Part shown: positions 15,476 to 24,956 of the stretch, piece by piece
Layout: the number at the start of each line of letters is the position of its first letter
How positions within the stretch are numbered: the first letter of the stretch is position 1
Source of the DNA: an uncultured Pirellulaceae bacterium
Lineage (GTDB): Bacteria > Planctomycetota > Planctomycetia > Pirellulales > Pirellulaceae
Length of the DNA: 34,397 nucleotides
Direction of reading: 5' to 3'
NCBI GenBank assembly: GCA_934278005.1
Contig: CAKQWG010000008.1
Location: forward strand, 1 to 34,397
Program-made: the position numbers and the translations under genes
Notes under the pieces: model-generated
The model's input: the letters and a program-made list of their open reading frames with translations, nothing else
What the model was told of the DNA's origin: nothing
Databases searched by the model: none

Positions 15476-16203
15476 GCAATTTGAGGACAACGATGGATGA
15501 CGTGGATACAGAGATGAACGCCGTTGCCGATGAGGCGGAAGCCGACTCACTAGAGGCTAGTCCGAGCGGTTGTTTGCAGGAGGCCGCGGAGCGGATTGGC
15601 ATCGATCTGCCTGGCGATGTGTTGTCCAAGCTGGAAGACTACTGCACAGCGCTGTGGGAGTGGAATACAAAAATTAACTTGACTCGCCACACTAATTTCG
15701 ATCTCTTTGCCCGCCGCGATCTGCTCGATTCCGTGAAGCTGGCAGAGCATTTGAGCGAGGATGAGGAGGTGCTTGATGTGGGTACCGGAGGAGGCGTGCC
15801 GGGCATACCGCTAGCGATTCTGCGCCCCGACTTGACGGTCAGCCTGTGCGACGGCGTGGCGAAAAAATCAAAGGTTGTCAAGGACATTGTCAAGCGACTC
15901 GGCCTGCCGGTAGCCGTCCATCCGTTGCGTCTGCAAGAGGTGCTGGAAGACCTGCGCTTCAACAGCCTGGTAACGCGAGCGGCGGGCAGTATCACGCAGC
16001 TTTTGAGCTGGATGGATGAATACTGGATGGGCTGTGATCGGTTATTGGCTATTAAAGGTCCGCGTTGGGTCGAAGAGCGGGGCGAAGCTCGCCATCGAGG
16101 CCTGATGAATGAAATCGAACTGCGGCGAATTGCGTCATATTCTATGCCGGGGACTGAATCGGAATCGGTTATCTTGCAAATGAACCGCCGGAAGCATTCA
16201 TAA
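15472..16203 (+). CDS. rsmG: 16S rRNA (guanine527-N7)-methyltransferase RsmG
   Basis: Methylates G527 of 16S rRNA using SAM (formerly GidB). The 243-aa product has an acidic N-terminal extension of about 35 residues that is not part of the fold. The typical helix LEDYCTALWEWNTKINLTRH follows, then the SAM-binding loop DVGTGGGVPGIPLAIL. Later signatures are SLVTRAAGSITQLL and AIKGPRWVEE. The ATG at 15472 overlaps the HAD gene's TGA (ATGA), and GGAG lies 8 nt upstream, so translational coupling is likely. The gene is followed by a hairpin at 16244. Confidence 0.95.
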   Translation: MSNLRTTMDDVDTEMNAVADEAEADSLEASPSGCLQEAAERIGIDLPGDVLSKLEDYCTALWEWNTKINLTRHTNFDLFARRDLLDSVKLAEHLSEDEEVLDVGTGGGVPGIPLAILRPDLTVSLCDGVAKKSKVVKDIVKRLGLPVAVHPLRLQEVLEDLRFNSLVTRAAGSITQLLSWMDEYWMGCDRLLAIKGPRWVEERGEARHRGLMNEIELRRIASYSMPGTESESVILQMNRRKHS

Positions 16204-16243
16204 TTCGCCCTCTCCCCTTGTCGAGTTCGTCAAGCTGTGCAAA

Positions 16244-16263
16244 CTCACTCCCTACGGAGTGAG
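16244..16263 (+). terminator. Hairpin after rsmG
   Basis: Perfect 8-bp inverted repeat CTCACTCC / GGAGTGAG around a CTAC loop, 40 bp after the rsmG stop. There is no T run afterwards, so intrinsic termination would be weak; it could equally be an element of the cysD leader. Confidence 0.4.
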
Positions 16264-16322
16264 CTTCTGAGCCCAATCTCTGCTGCTCCCATGGATGTCT
16301 TACTGATGTGCCGTGGATTCCG

Positions 16323-16345
16323 TGGCTCCGGTCTGGCTGGAGCCA
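16323..16345 (+). promoter_or_regulatory. Hairpin in the cysD upstream region
   Basis: Arms TGGCTCC and GGAGCCA (7 bp, perfect) enclose a 9-nt loop, 55 bp before the cysD ATG. The sequence after it is AT-rich (CACGTATTTTCATTTTTATA), so hairpin plus T-rich tract could act as an attenuator or as a promoter-proximal terminator. It matches no riboswitch that was recognised. Confidence 0.3.
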
Positions 16346-16400
16346 AGCTGGACCAACTCAAATTCACGTATTTTCATTTTTATAGGGCCCGCCCTGAACC

Positions 16401-17312
16401 ATGTCAGCCTACTCGCTTACCCACCTGAAACTGCTTGAGGCGGAGAGCATTCACATCATCCGCGAAGTGGCCGCCCAGTTTACCAAACCGGTCATGCTGT
16501 ATTCGATCGGCAAAGATTCGTCGGTTATGACGCACCTAGCTCTCAAGGCCTTCTATCCAGACAAACCTCCCTTTCCTTTTATGCACGTCGATACCACGTG
16601 GAAATTCCGGGAGATGATCGAGTTTCGCGAGAGCTTCGCGCGCAAAGAACTGGGCTTGGATTTGATCGTACATATCAACGAAGCGGGGGTCAAACTGGGG
16701 GTTGATCCGGCGGAGAACAGCGAAAAACACACAGAGATCATGAAGACCGATTCGCTCAAGGAAGCCCTCACCAAATATGGCTTTGACGCGGCCTTTGGCG
16801 GAGCGCGTCGCGACGAGGAAAAGTCGCGAGCTAAGGAGCGAGTGTTCTCGTTCCGCGACAAGTTCCATCGATGGGATCCGAAAAATCAGCGTCCCGAATT
16901 GTGGAATCTGTACAACACCAAGGTCAATCCGGGCGAGAGCATCCGCGTTTTTCCTCTGAGCAACTGGACTGAATTGGATGTTTGGCAGTACATTCATCTA
17001 GAAAAGATTCCTATTGTCCCGCTCTATTTCTCGGCCGAACGCCAAGTCGTCAACCGCGGCGGAACGTGGATCATGAAAGACGACGAGCGTCTGAAACTGC
17101 AAGCGGGCGAGAAGCTGGAGACACGGCGCGTGCGATTCCGCACACTTGGCTGCTACCCGCTCACCGGCGCGGTCGAGTCGGATGCCACGACGCTACCGCA
17201 GATTATTCAAGAGATGTTGTTGGCCAAGACGAGCGAACGCCAAGGGCGGATGATCGACCGCGACGCGGGTGGGGCTGGCATGGAAGAGAAAAAGAAGCAG
17301 GGGTATTTCTAA
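16401..17312 (+). CDS. cysD: Sulfate adenylyltransferase subunit 2
   Basis: Adenylylating subunit of ATP sulfurylase; with CysN it makes APS from sulfate and ATP. The 303-aa product has the family's usual length. It carries the PP-loop variant [10 protein letters not shown] (34-43) and [11 protein letters not shown], and the conserved segment [20 protein letters not shown] (about 130-149). [31 protein letters not shown] and a C-terminal [10 protein letters not shown] follow. The stop is one base before the start of cysN-cysC, an obvious operon. No strong ribosome-binding site precedes the ATG. Confidence 0.97.
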   Translation: MSAYSLTHLKLLEAESIHIIREVAAQFTKPVMLYSIGKDSSVMTHLALKAFYPDKPPFPFMHVDTTWKFREMIEFRESFARKELGLDLIVHINEAGVKLGVDPAENSEKHTEIMKTDSLKEALTKYGFDAAFGGARRDEEKSRAKERVFSFRDKFHRWDPKNQRPELWNLYNTKVNPGESIRVFPLSNWTELDVWQYIHLEKIPIVPLYFSAERQVVNRGGTWIMKDDERLKLQAGEKLETRRVRFRTLGCYPLTGAVESDATTLPQIIQEMLLAKTSERQGRMIDRDAGGAGMEEKKKQGYF

Positions 17313-17313
17313 G

Positions 17314-19257
17314 ATGAGTCATCAAAGCGAACTGATTGCCAGCGACATCGACAGCTATTTGGCACAGCATGAACGCAAAGAACTGCTGCGGTTTATCACC
17401 TGCGGCAGCGTGGACGACGGCAAGAGCACCCTTATTGGTCGGTTGCTATATGATTCCAAAATGCTCTATGAAGACCAACTTGCACAGTTGGAGTCTGAGT
17501 CGAAGACGCACGGTACCACCGGCGGGAAATTCGATCCCGCGCTGGTTACCGACGGCTTAAAGGCTGAGCGAGAGCAGGGCATTACCATCGACGTGGCCTA
17601 CCGCTACTTCTCGACGGCCAAGCGAAAATTTATTATCGCCGATACGCCAGGCCACGAGCAATACACTCGAAATATGGCCACCGGCGCCTCCTCGGCCGAT
17701 CTAGCGGTGATTTTGATCGATGCGCGGCACGGCGTATTGACGCAGACCAAGCGGCATAGCTTCATTGTCTCACTACTGGGCATTCGCCACGTCGTGGTCG
17801 CCATCAATAAAATGGACTTGGTCGACTTTAGCCAAGCTCGCTACGATGAGATCTGCGCGGACTATCGCGCTTTCATAACGCGCCTGGATCTGCCCGACCT
17901 GCACTTCATCCCGATCTCTGCGCTGTCCGGGGACAACGTTGTGGATCCCAGCCCCAACATGCCCTGGTATCGCGGTGCTACGCTGATGAACGTCTTGGAA
18001 TCGGTCTACATCGGGTCTGATCGAAACTTCGAGGACTTCCGATTTCCAGTGCAGTATGTCAACCGGCCCAATCTGGACTTCCGCGGCTTCTGTGGTAGCG
18101 TGGCCTCAGGCATCGTCCGCAAGGGGGACGAGATCATGGTCTTGCCCTCGCGGCAAACCAGTCGCATCAAGAGTATTGTGACCTACGATGGTGAACAGAA
18201 TGAGGCCTTCACACCTCAGGCTATCACGTTGACGCTCGAGGATGAAATCGATTGCAGCCGCGGTGATATGATCGTTCGTCCCGGCAATATACCCAAAATC
18301 GCGCACGATTTCGACGCCATGCTAGTGTGGATGAGCAGCGATGCCATGGTGCCAGGGAAAAGCTATCTGTTCAAGCACACCACGCAGACTTCGATGGGAC
18401 AGATCGACTCGCTGCGCTACCGCATCGACGTGAACACGCTGCACAGCTCGCCCGCGCCAGACCTGCAGCTCAATGAGATTGGTCGCTGTACCATCACCCT
18501 CAATCAACCCATCTACTTCGATGCCTACCGTCGCAACCGTTCTACCGGTGCGTTTATCGTGGTCGATCGGATGACGAATGTGACTGTCGCAGCTGGCATG
18601 ATCACAGCTCGCGAGACCGATCAGCGGGCCAGGCTGGCCCCGTGGGAGGTCGAGGAGGTTTCTGACGAGGCGATCGCCGCTGGCGTCAACGTAGTAACCG
18701 CCGAAGAGCGCCAAGCGCGCTTGGGCCAGTCGCCGGCTACGTTGCTATTCACGGGCTTGAGCGGTAGTGGCAAGACGACCATCGCCCGCGGAGTAGAGCG
18801 TGTCCTGTTCGATGCTGGCCGCACCTGCATCGTGCTCGATGGTGAAGAACTGCGGCGCGGGCTGAGCCGCGATTTGGAATACACGGCCGAGGATCGCTCA
18901 GAGAACTTACGCCGCGCCGCTCAGTTGGCGCGAGTGCTCAACGATAACGGCTTTATCTGCTTGGCCGCACTGGTCGCTCCCGATGCTGAGATGCGCGAGC
19001 GGGCAGCCGAGCTGGTCGGTCGCCAACGCTACGTAACGATTCACGTCGATGCGCCGCTGGAAGTCTGTCGCGAGCGTGATCCGCGCGGTCATTATTTGCG
19101 GGCTGACCAGGGCGATTTACCGGCGCTACCCGGTGCGGGCGGCGTCTACGAAGTCCCTCTTGAGCCCGATCTGGTGCTAAATACGGTCGATTCGTCGATC
19201 GACGAGTGTGTGGCTGAAGTGGTTGAACTGCTGCGTCAGCGAAGGTTGATCCGTTGA
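17314..19257 (+). CDS. cysNC: Bifunctional sulfate adenylyltransferase subunit 1 / adenylylsulfate kinase
   Basis: A 647-aa fusion. Residues 1-440 are CysN, the GTPase that drives APS synthesis: P-loop GSVDDGKST (31-39), G3 DTPGH (110-114), G4 NKMD (165-168), followed by two EF-Tu-like beta domains. Residues from about 475 are APS kinase (CysC), which makes PAPS: P-loop GLSGSGKTT (481-489), [27 protein letters not shown] and RDPRGHY. The family's FISP motif, whose Ser is phosphorylated in E. coli CysC, reads LVAP here. The ATG at 17314 is one base after the cysD stop. The pair supplies sulfate for cysteine synthesis and sulfation. Confidence 0.96.
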   Translation: MSHQSELIASDIDSYLAQHERKELLRFITCGSVDDGKSTLIGRLLYDSKMLYEDQLAQLESESKTHGTTGGKFDPALVTDGLKAEREQGITIDVAYRYFSTAKRKFIIADTPGHEQYTRNMATGASSADLAVILIDARHGVLTQTKRHSFIVSLLGIRHVVVAINKMDLVDFSQARYDEICADYRAFITRLDLPDLHFIPISALSGDNVVDPSPNMPWYRGATLMNVLESVYIGSDRNFEDFRFPVQYVNRPNLDFRGFCGSVASGIVRKGDEIMVLPSRQTSRIKSIVTYDGEQNEAFTPQAITLTLEDEIDCSRGDMIVRPGNIPKIAHDFDAMLVWMSSDAMVPGKSYLFKHTTQTSMGQIDSLRYRIDVNTLHSSPAPDLQLNEIGRCTITLNQPIYFDAYRRNRSTGAFIVVDRMTNVTVAAGMITARETDQRARLAPWEVEEVSDEAIAAGVNVVTAEERQARLGQSPATLLFTGLSGSGKTTIARGVERVLFDAGRTCIVLDGEELRRGLSRDLEYTAEDRSENLRRAAQLARVLNDNGFICLAALVAPDAEMRERAAELVGRQRYVTIHVDAPLEVCRERDPRGHYLRADQGDLPALPGAGGVYEVPLEPDLVLNTVDSSIDECVAEVVELLRQRRLIR

Positions 19258-19347
19258 GCGAACTTCGCCAAGGTGCAGCGCGGGGGCGCGCTCGCCAAGC
19301 GGGTTTAACAAGTCGAAACAAACTATGTTACTTTATTGAAGTCAACT

Positions 19348-22300
19348 ATGAGATCGATCAAGAAACTTCTGGCCGCCAATCGCAGCGAAATAGCCACGCG
19401 TGTTTTTCGCAGTGCGCACGAGTTGGGGATTCGCACGGTTGCGATTTACTCGCATGAGGATCGCTTTGCGCTGCACCGCTTTAAAGCGGACGAAGCCTAT
19501 CCGATTGGCAAACCGGGCGAACCCATTCGGTCGTACTTGGATATCGCAGGAATCGTTGCTCTGTGTCAGCAGCACGACATCGATGCGGTCCATCCCGGTT
19601 ATGGCTTCCTGGCAGAGAATCCGGAATTTGCCCGCGCTCTGGAGGCGGCGGGAATCGTCTTCGTGGGACCGAGCGTGGAGGCGCTTGAGAAGCTGGGAGA
19701 TAAAGTCGCCGCTCGCGACATCGCCATCAAAGTTGGCGTGCCTGTCTTGCCCGGCAGTCCTTCAGCGGTCAGCAGTTTAGCTCAGGCCAAGCAACTTGCG
19801 GCTGAGATGGGCTATCCGGTCATGCTCAAAGCTTCCAAAGGTGGTGGCGGGCGCGGTATGCGGATGGTCGACAAAGAGGAGCAACTCGCCGCGGCACTTG
19901 AGTCTGCACAGCGCGAGTCGCTGTCAGCCTTCGGCAGCGACGAAGTGTTCGTCGAAAAGCTTGTGCGACAGGCGCGGCACCTAGAAGTCCAACTGCTGGG
20001 TGATGACTATGGCAACTTGATCCACCTGTACGAACGGGATTGTTCGGTGCAGCGTCGACATCAAAAAGTTGTCGAGCTTGCGCCGGCGCCCAATCTAACT
20101 CCCCAAATCGCTGCCCAGCTTCACGAAGCGGCCCTGGCGATCGGCAATGAAGTAGGTTATCGCGCGGCCGGTACGGTAGAGTTTTTGTACGATACCGAGC
20201 AGGAGAAGTTCTACTTTATCGAAGTTAATCCGCGGATACAGGTTGAGCACACGGTTACCGAAGAGGTGACCGGTATCGACCTCGTGCGAGCTCAGATATT
20301 GGTTTCCATGGGACATCGTCTGGGCGATGCCGAAGTAGGACTGCCCACTCAGTCGCAAGTCACTACCAACGGCTTTGCCATGCAGTGCCGCGTCACGACC
20401 GAGGATCCCGCGAACCAATTCCGTCCCGACTACGGCCGCATCATCCACTACCGAAGCGCTGGCGGAATGGGCATTCGATTAGATGCCGGCAGCGCATATT
20501 CGGGCGCAGTGGTCAATCCGTTTTATGATTCGATGCTAGTTAAGGTCACTGCACGCGGCAGGACTCTAGCCGAAACTGCCAGGCGGATGGAGCGTTGCTT
20601 GCAGGAATTTCGTATTCGGGGTGTCAAAACGAATATTCCATTTCTGATTCAAGTCATCGACTACGATTTGTTTCTAGAGGGCAAGGCCACGACTCGGATG
20701 ATCGATACGACGCCGAGCCTGTTTGAATTGCCGACTCGGCGCGACCGCGCCACGCGTCTACTGCGCTATATGGCCGACGTGATCGTCAACGGCAATGCGC
20801 TGGTCGCCGGGCACACCATCGCTACCCGCCGCGAACCGGCCGCCATTCCAGCGATCGAGCACTCTCGGGCACTTCCGCGGGGCACTCGCGATCGCCTTCG
20901 CGAACTGGGGCCGACTAAATTTGCACAGTGGGTGCGCGACGAAAAATCGCTGCTGCTGACCGACACTACCATGCGCGACGCGCATCAGTCGTTGTTAGCT
21001 ACGCGTCTGCGAACGTTCGACATTATGCAAATTGCCGAGGTCTACGCGCGGCGGGCTCCCGAGTTCTTCTCACTTGAGATGTGGGGTGGAGCAACCTTCG
21101 ATACCTCGATGCGATTTCTGAAGGAGAGCCCCTGGCAGCGACTAGTAAAGCTGCGCGAAAAGATCCCCAACATCCTGTTCCAGATGTTGCTTCGCGCCAG
21201 CAACGCAGTGGGCTACACCAACTACCCGGACAACGTGGTCAAGATCTTTGTCCGCGAGGCGGCAGATGCTGGCATCGACGTCTTCCGCGTGTTCGACGCG
21301 CTGAACTGGGTGGAGAACATGCAGGTCGCCATGGAGGCAGTGCTCGACAGCGGTGCGATCTGCGAAGCGTCGATCTGTTACACGGGAGACATTCTTAATC
21401 CCAACCGCCCCAAGTACGATTTGAAATACTATGTCCAACTGGCCAAGCACCTGGAGAAGCTGGGCGCGCACATGTTGGCCATCAAAGATATGGCGGGGCT
21501 TCTGAAACCCGAAGCAGCCCGAATACTAGTCCGCACCTTGCGGCAAGAGATCGGCATTCCCATCCACTTTCACACGCACGACACGGCGGGCATTCAGGCC
21601 GCATCGATTCTAGCGGCCACCGAAGAGGGACTGGATGTAGCCGACGGTGCGCTGGCTAGCCTCTCGGGCGGTACATCACAGGTCAACCTAAATACGCTTG
21701 TCGAAGCCTTGCGGTTTGGGCCTCACCAAAGCCAACTCTCCACACAAGCCCTCAGTGAACTTTCAAATTATTGGAAATCAGTTCGCGAGTTTTACCTGCC
21801 GTTTGAGAGCGAAGCCTTGGCCGCCGACGGTTCGCTGTACGAACACGAGATGCCTGGCGGACAGTACACCAATCTGTATCATCAAGCTCGCGCGTTGGGG
21901 CTGGCTGATCGTTGGGCAGAAGTCTGCCGAGTGTACGCCGATGTCAACCAGATGTTTGGCGATATTGTAAAGGTAACTCCGACGTCCAAGGCGGTCGGTG
22001 ACATGGCGCTGTTCATGGTGGCCGGCAATCTATCGGTTGAGGATGTTTTGAAATCCGATCGCGATCTATCGCCCCCGGCTTCGGTGATCGACCTGCTGAG
22101 CGGCATGATGGGCCAACCACCCGGTGGCTTCCCGCCGCAGGTCGTTAAGGCAGTGCTGCGCGATCGGCCGCTCGTCTCTGGCCGTCCCGGCGCATCGCTG
22201 CCTGCCGCAGACCTAGAGGGAACACGACAGAAGCTGACCCAACTGCTCGATCGCACGGCCACGGATCGCGAGTGCATTACGCACATCTTGTATCCCAAAG

Positions 22301-22791
22301 TCTACGAAGAATTTATCGAGCACTATAAGGCCTACGGCGACGTGAGCATGTTGCCAACACCTTATTTCTTCTACGGTCCAGACTCCACCGAGGAGGTCTC
22401 AGTTGACATCGAAGAGGGCAAGCGGCTGATCATTCGTTATCTGGCTACTGGCGAGCCCAAACCGGATGGGACGCGAACGGTTTTCTTCGAACTCAATGGA
22501 CAACCACGCGAAGTTGAAGTGATTGACAAATCGCTCGACAGCGCCGAATCGCAAACGGTCAAAGCGGATCCGGGCGATCCGACCCATGTGGCAGCAAACA
22601 TGCCGGGTATGGTAATCGGCGTGGCAGTCAAGCAAGGCGACCATGTAAATGCAGGAGATAAGCTACTGGCCCTCGAAGCAATGAAAATGGAGACTACAAT
22701 AAATGCTGAACGCGAAGGGGAAGTCGTCCAACTGCTTATCAAGTCGGGTTCTCAGGTCGCCGCCGGCGATTTGCTGATGGTGATCAAGTAG
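19348..22791 (+). CDS. pyc: Pyruvate carboxylase
   Basis: Anaplerotic biotin enzyme that makes oxaloacetate from pyruvate, bicarbonate and ATP. The 1147-aa single chain contains all domains in order. The biotin carboxylase (about 1-450) has the ATP-grasp loop KGGGGRGMRMV and EVNPRIQVEHTVTE. The carboxyltransferase (about 530-800) has LLTDTTMRDAHQSLLATR, the metal-site HTHDTAG and the active-site Lys in AIKDMAG. The allosterically important central domain follows, then a C-terminal BCCP with biotinyl Lys K1113 in EAMKMET. The ATG at 19348 was preferred to a TTG 12 bases upstream. Its oxaloacetate feeds the aspartate-family genes in this window. Confidence 0.97.
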   Translation: MRSIKKLLAANRSEIATRVFRSAHELGIRTVAIYSHEDRFALHRFKADEAYPIGKPGEPIRSYLDIAGIVALCQQHDIDAVHPGYGFLAENPEFARALEAAGIVFVGPSVEALEKLGDKVAARDIAIKVGVPVLPGSPSAVSSLAQAKQLAAEMGYPVMLKASKGGGGRGMRMVDKEEQLAAALESAQRESLSAFGSDEVFVEKLVRQARHLEVQLLGDDYGNLIHLYERDCSVQRRHQKVVELAPAPNLTPQIAAQLHEAALAIGNEVGYRAAGTVEFLYDTEQEKFYFIEVNPRIQVEHTVTEEVTGIDLVRAQILVSMGHRLGDAEVGLPTQSQVTTNGFAMQCRVTTEDPANQFRPDYGRIIHYRSAGGMGIRLDAGSAYSGAVVNPFYDSMLVKVTARGRTLAETARRMERCLQEFRIRGVKTNIPFLIQVIDYDLFLEGKATTRMIDTTPSLFELPTRRDRATRLLRYMADVIVNGNALVAGHTIATRREPAAIPAIEHSRALPRGTRDRLRELGPTKFAQWVRDEKSLLLTDTTMRDAHQSLLATRLRTFDIMQIAEVYARRAPEFFSLEMWGGATFDTSMRFLKESPWQRLVKLREKIPNILFQMLLRASNAVGYTNYPDNVVKIFVREAADAGIDVFRVFDALNWVENMQVAMEAVLDSGAICEASICYTGDILNPNRPKYDLKYYVQLAKHLEKLGAHMLAIKDMAGLLKPEAARILVRTLRQEIGIPIHFHTHDTAGIQAASILAATEEGLDVADGALASLSGGTSQVNLNTLVEALRFGPHQSQLSTQALSELSNYWKSVREFYLPFESEALAADGSLYEHEMPGGQYTNLYHQARALGLADRWAEVCRVYADVNQMFGDIVKVTPTSKAVGDMALFMVAGNLSVEDVLKSDRDLSPPASVIDLLSGMMGQPPGGFPPQVVKAVLRDRPLVSGRPGASLPAADLEGTRQKLTQLLDRTATDRECITHILYPKVYEEFIEHYKAYGDVSMLPTPYFFYGPDSTEEVSVDIEEGKRLIIRYLATGEPKPDGTRTVFFELNGQPREVEVIDKSLDSAESQTVKADPGDPTHVAANMPGMVIGVAVKQGDHVNAGDKLLALEAMKMETTINAEREGEVVQLLIKSGSQVAAGDLLMVIK

Positions 22792-22825
22792 GCATAGTTT
22801 CCAGTGAGCTTTCAGAAGGGTCTGC

Positions 22826-24043
22826 ATGGCGCACCACATCGGTGACTACATAATGCGCGGCGAGTTGCGAAATACGCGGGCCAACGGCGTCCATGGCTGG
22901 CTGCAGTTCGCTCATGATCTAGGCGTGCACTTAGAGCTAACCGGCAACTTTCGTGGCCAACTGGCGGGCAAGCACTTTAAATTCTCCACGCCGCGGTTTG
23001 ACCAGGCAGATCCACAGCAGTCGGACCCGCTTCCCGAAGATATCCAGCGGCTGGTTGATCGACAAATCGGAGTGATTGGTGAAGTGCGCTTGCTCCGAAG
23101 ACGTGTGCCCACGATCCCGCTGGACGACTTCACGCTGCTAGATCGCGCAGGCCAACAACGCTGCTCTGTAGAGAAGGACTGTCTGTACCTGGAGTGGTTC
23201 AGTCAGAACGGTCGCGTCGTCGCCGAAATTGTTGATCCTAGTATCGAATATGTGGACGATCAACAAACCGATCGCGATGATCCGCCCGTGTTCGAACCCA
23301 TGGGCGACGGTCTTGATAGCAGTATCGCCGAGACCTATCTCGATCTGGAAGGCCGAGCCATCGCCGACGCCGAAATGGAAGATGGACGTGACGGCGATGA
23401 TGAGACCGAAATGGACGACGAAGCCGATGATCCCTACGGACTATTTGCACCCGATCTGGACCAAAATCTAGCCGATGCACTCAAAACGCCAGACACACTG
23501 CGGGACAGCGACTTTGACGAGCGCTATGACGAGGATGGCGGGGAACCGACTACGCGAAGCTGGGATGAAGTCATCCCGGGGCTCGACCCGGCCATCAAAG
23601 CTATGTATGAGCAGTGGGACGAAATTTTCGAAGGCAAAAAGGACGAACCAGTAGCGTACCTGTTCGACACGCCTCTTCGCTTGCCCCCGCCAGACCGGGT
23701 TAGCACAGACCAAGAAGCACAACCGCTGGTGGTGGCCATCTTAGCCAAGTTGGCCCTGTTGAGCGTAGCTGTGGACGTGTGCGAGCACTACACCCCGCTA
23801 CAAACCTATCGCTTGTTGATGACCGAAATTCTACCCACGGCCAAAGTACATCCCAATTTAGCGGCCAGCCGCATGATTCAGCATTACTCGACCAGCGACC
23901 ATTGCGAAACATGCGATGCGGAATTCGAAGCAGAGTACAACGCACGTCAGCAAGCTGAGACTGATCCTTCGGCCGAAGACTTCGATGACTTCGACGAGGA
24001 TGATCAAGACGTCGACGGCAGCGACGACGACGAACTCTATTGA
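22826..24043 (+). CDS. Acidic hypothetical protein, 405 aa
   Basis: No family was recognised. The N-terminal part (1-140) is mixed alpha/beta with basic patches (RLLRRRVPTIPLDDF). The middle (140-265) is an extremely Asp/Glu-rich linker. Residues about 290-365 form a predicted helical domain (PLVVAILAKLALLSVAVDVC..). A CETC motif near 368 is followed by an acidic tail ending DDDELY. No signal peptide or membrane segment is seen. The ATG is supported by GAAGGG 5 nt upstream. It lies 34 bp downstream of pyc on the same strand, so cotranscription is likely. The acidic linker suggests binding to a basic partner or metal, which is inference. Confidence 0.75.
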   Translation: MAHHIGDYIMRGELRNTRANGVHGWLQFAHDLGVHLELTGNFRGQLAGKHFKFSTPRFDQADPQQSDPLPEDIQRLVDRQIGVIGEVRLLRRRVPTIPLDDFTLLDRAGQQRCSVEKDCLYLEWFSQNGRVVAEIVDPSIEYVDDQQTDRDDPPVFEPMGDGLDSSIAETYLDLEGRAIADAEMEDGRDGDDETEMDDEADDPYGLFAPDLDQNLADALKTPDTLRDSDFDERYDEDGGEPTTRSWDEVIPGLDPAIKAMYEQWDEIFEGKKDEPVAYLFDTPLRLPPPDRVSTDQEAQPLVVAILAKLALLSVAVDVCEHYTPLQTYRLLMTEILPTAKVHPNLAASRMIQHYSTSDHCETCDAEFEAEYNARQQAETDPSAEDFDDFDEDDQDVDGSDDDELY

Positions 24044-24078
24044 GATAGCGGCTTCGCTAGAAATTTACATCAGCACGT

Positions 24079-24102
24079 AGCACTACAGTTGGCTGTGGTG
24101 CT
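24079..24102. terminator. Hairpin between convergent genes
   Basis: Arms AGCACTACAG and CTGTGGTGCT (10 bp with one T-G wobble) close a TTGG loop in the 121-bp gap between the acidic-protein gene and leuD, which converge. The position suits a bidirectional terminator, although there is no long T run on either side. Confidence 0.45.
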
Positions 24103-24164
24103 GTTGCGCCGCTCGGGCGGGTTTGAGGCTACTATGCAGACGGTTGGCACGTCCTAGCCCGCTG

Positions 24165-24755
24165 CTATCGGTCATGGGCAAGTTCGTACTCGGTGATCTT
24201 GCTCTCGTTCTCTAAGGTCAGGGCGATGTCGTCCAGGCCGTTGAGCAAGCAGTGCCGACGGAAGGACTGCACTTCGAACTCCAGCGACAATCCATGTGGA
24301 TCGCTGATGGTGCAGGTCTCTAGATCGACGGTCATTTGGTAGGGTGCGTGCTTTTCGGCGCGAGCGAACAAATCTTCGATAACAGATTCGGACAATTTGA
24401 TCGGCAGCACGCCGTTTTTGAAACAGTTGTTGAAAAAGATGTCGGCAAACGAAGGTGCCAAGACTACTCGGAATCCATAATCCTCCAACGCCCAAACCGC
24501 GTGTTCACGGCTGGATCCGGAACCGAAATTGCGTCGTGTGAGTAAGATAGAAGCGCCGGCGACTTCGGGCTGATTGAGTTCAAATTCAGGGTTGTCGCTG
24601 CCATCATCTAAAAACCGCCAGTCGAAGAACAGAAACTGTCCGAATCCCGTGCGCTCGATCCGCTTTAAAAATTGCTTGGGAATGATTTGATCTGTGTCCA
24701 CGTTGGCACGGTCCATGGTCGCCACAGTGCCGGTCAGTTTGGTGAAGGCTTGCAT
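24165..24755 (-). CDS. leuD: 3-isopropylmalate dehydratase small subunit
   Basis: With LeuC isomerises 2-isopropylmalate to 3-isopropylmalate in leucine synthesis. The 196-aa product carries the swivel-domain signatures [20 protein letters not shown] (11-30), [20 protein letters not shown] (76-95) and [13 protein letters not shown]. LeuD lacks the cluster, so the Cys residues here are not ligands. It lies 201 bp downstream of leuC on the same strand. The gap has no gene, only a loose inverted repeat near 24900-24917. Confidence 0.97.
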   Translation of the reverse strand: MQAFTKLTGTVATMDRANVDTDQIIPKQFLKRIERTGFGQFLFFDWRFLDDGSDNPEFELNQPEVAGASILLTRRNFGSGSSREHAVWALEDYGFRVVLAPSFADIFFNNCFKNGVLPIKLSESVIEDLFARAEKHAPYQMTVDLETCTISDPHGLSLEFEVQSFRRHCLLNGLDDIALTLENESKITEYELAHDR

Positions 24756-24956
24756 GATATCTTAAGTCGATTGTTTGGATGATGGTTGACAGGTGGTTTC
24801 GACGGTCGAAGAACAGCGATGCGCTTCACCGCCGATTTCCGTGTCGTCCCCTCATCGGCTTGAGAGGACAACATATAAGTTTTGCATGTGTGAATGAGGC
24901 TCAGCCCAGGCTAAGCACCCCACGGCCGGCAGCCAACGGGCTGGCGGTCGAGCGGC

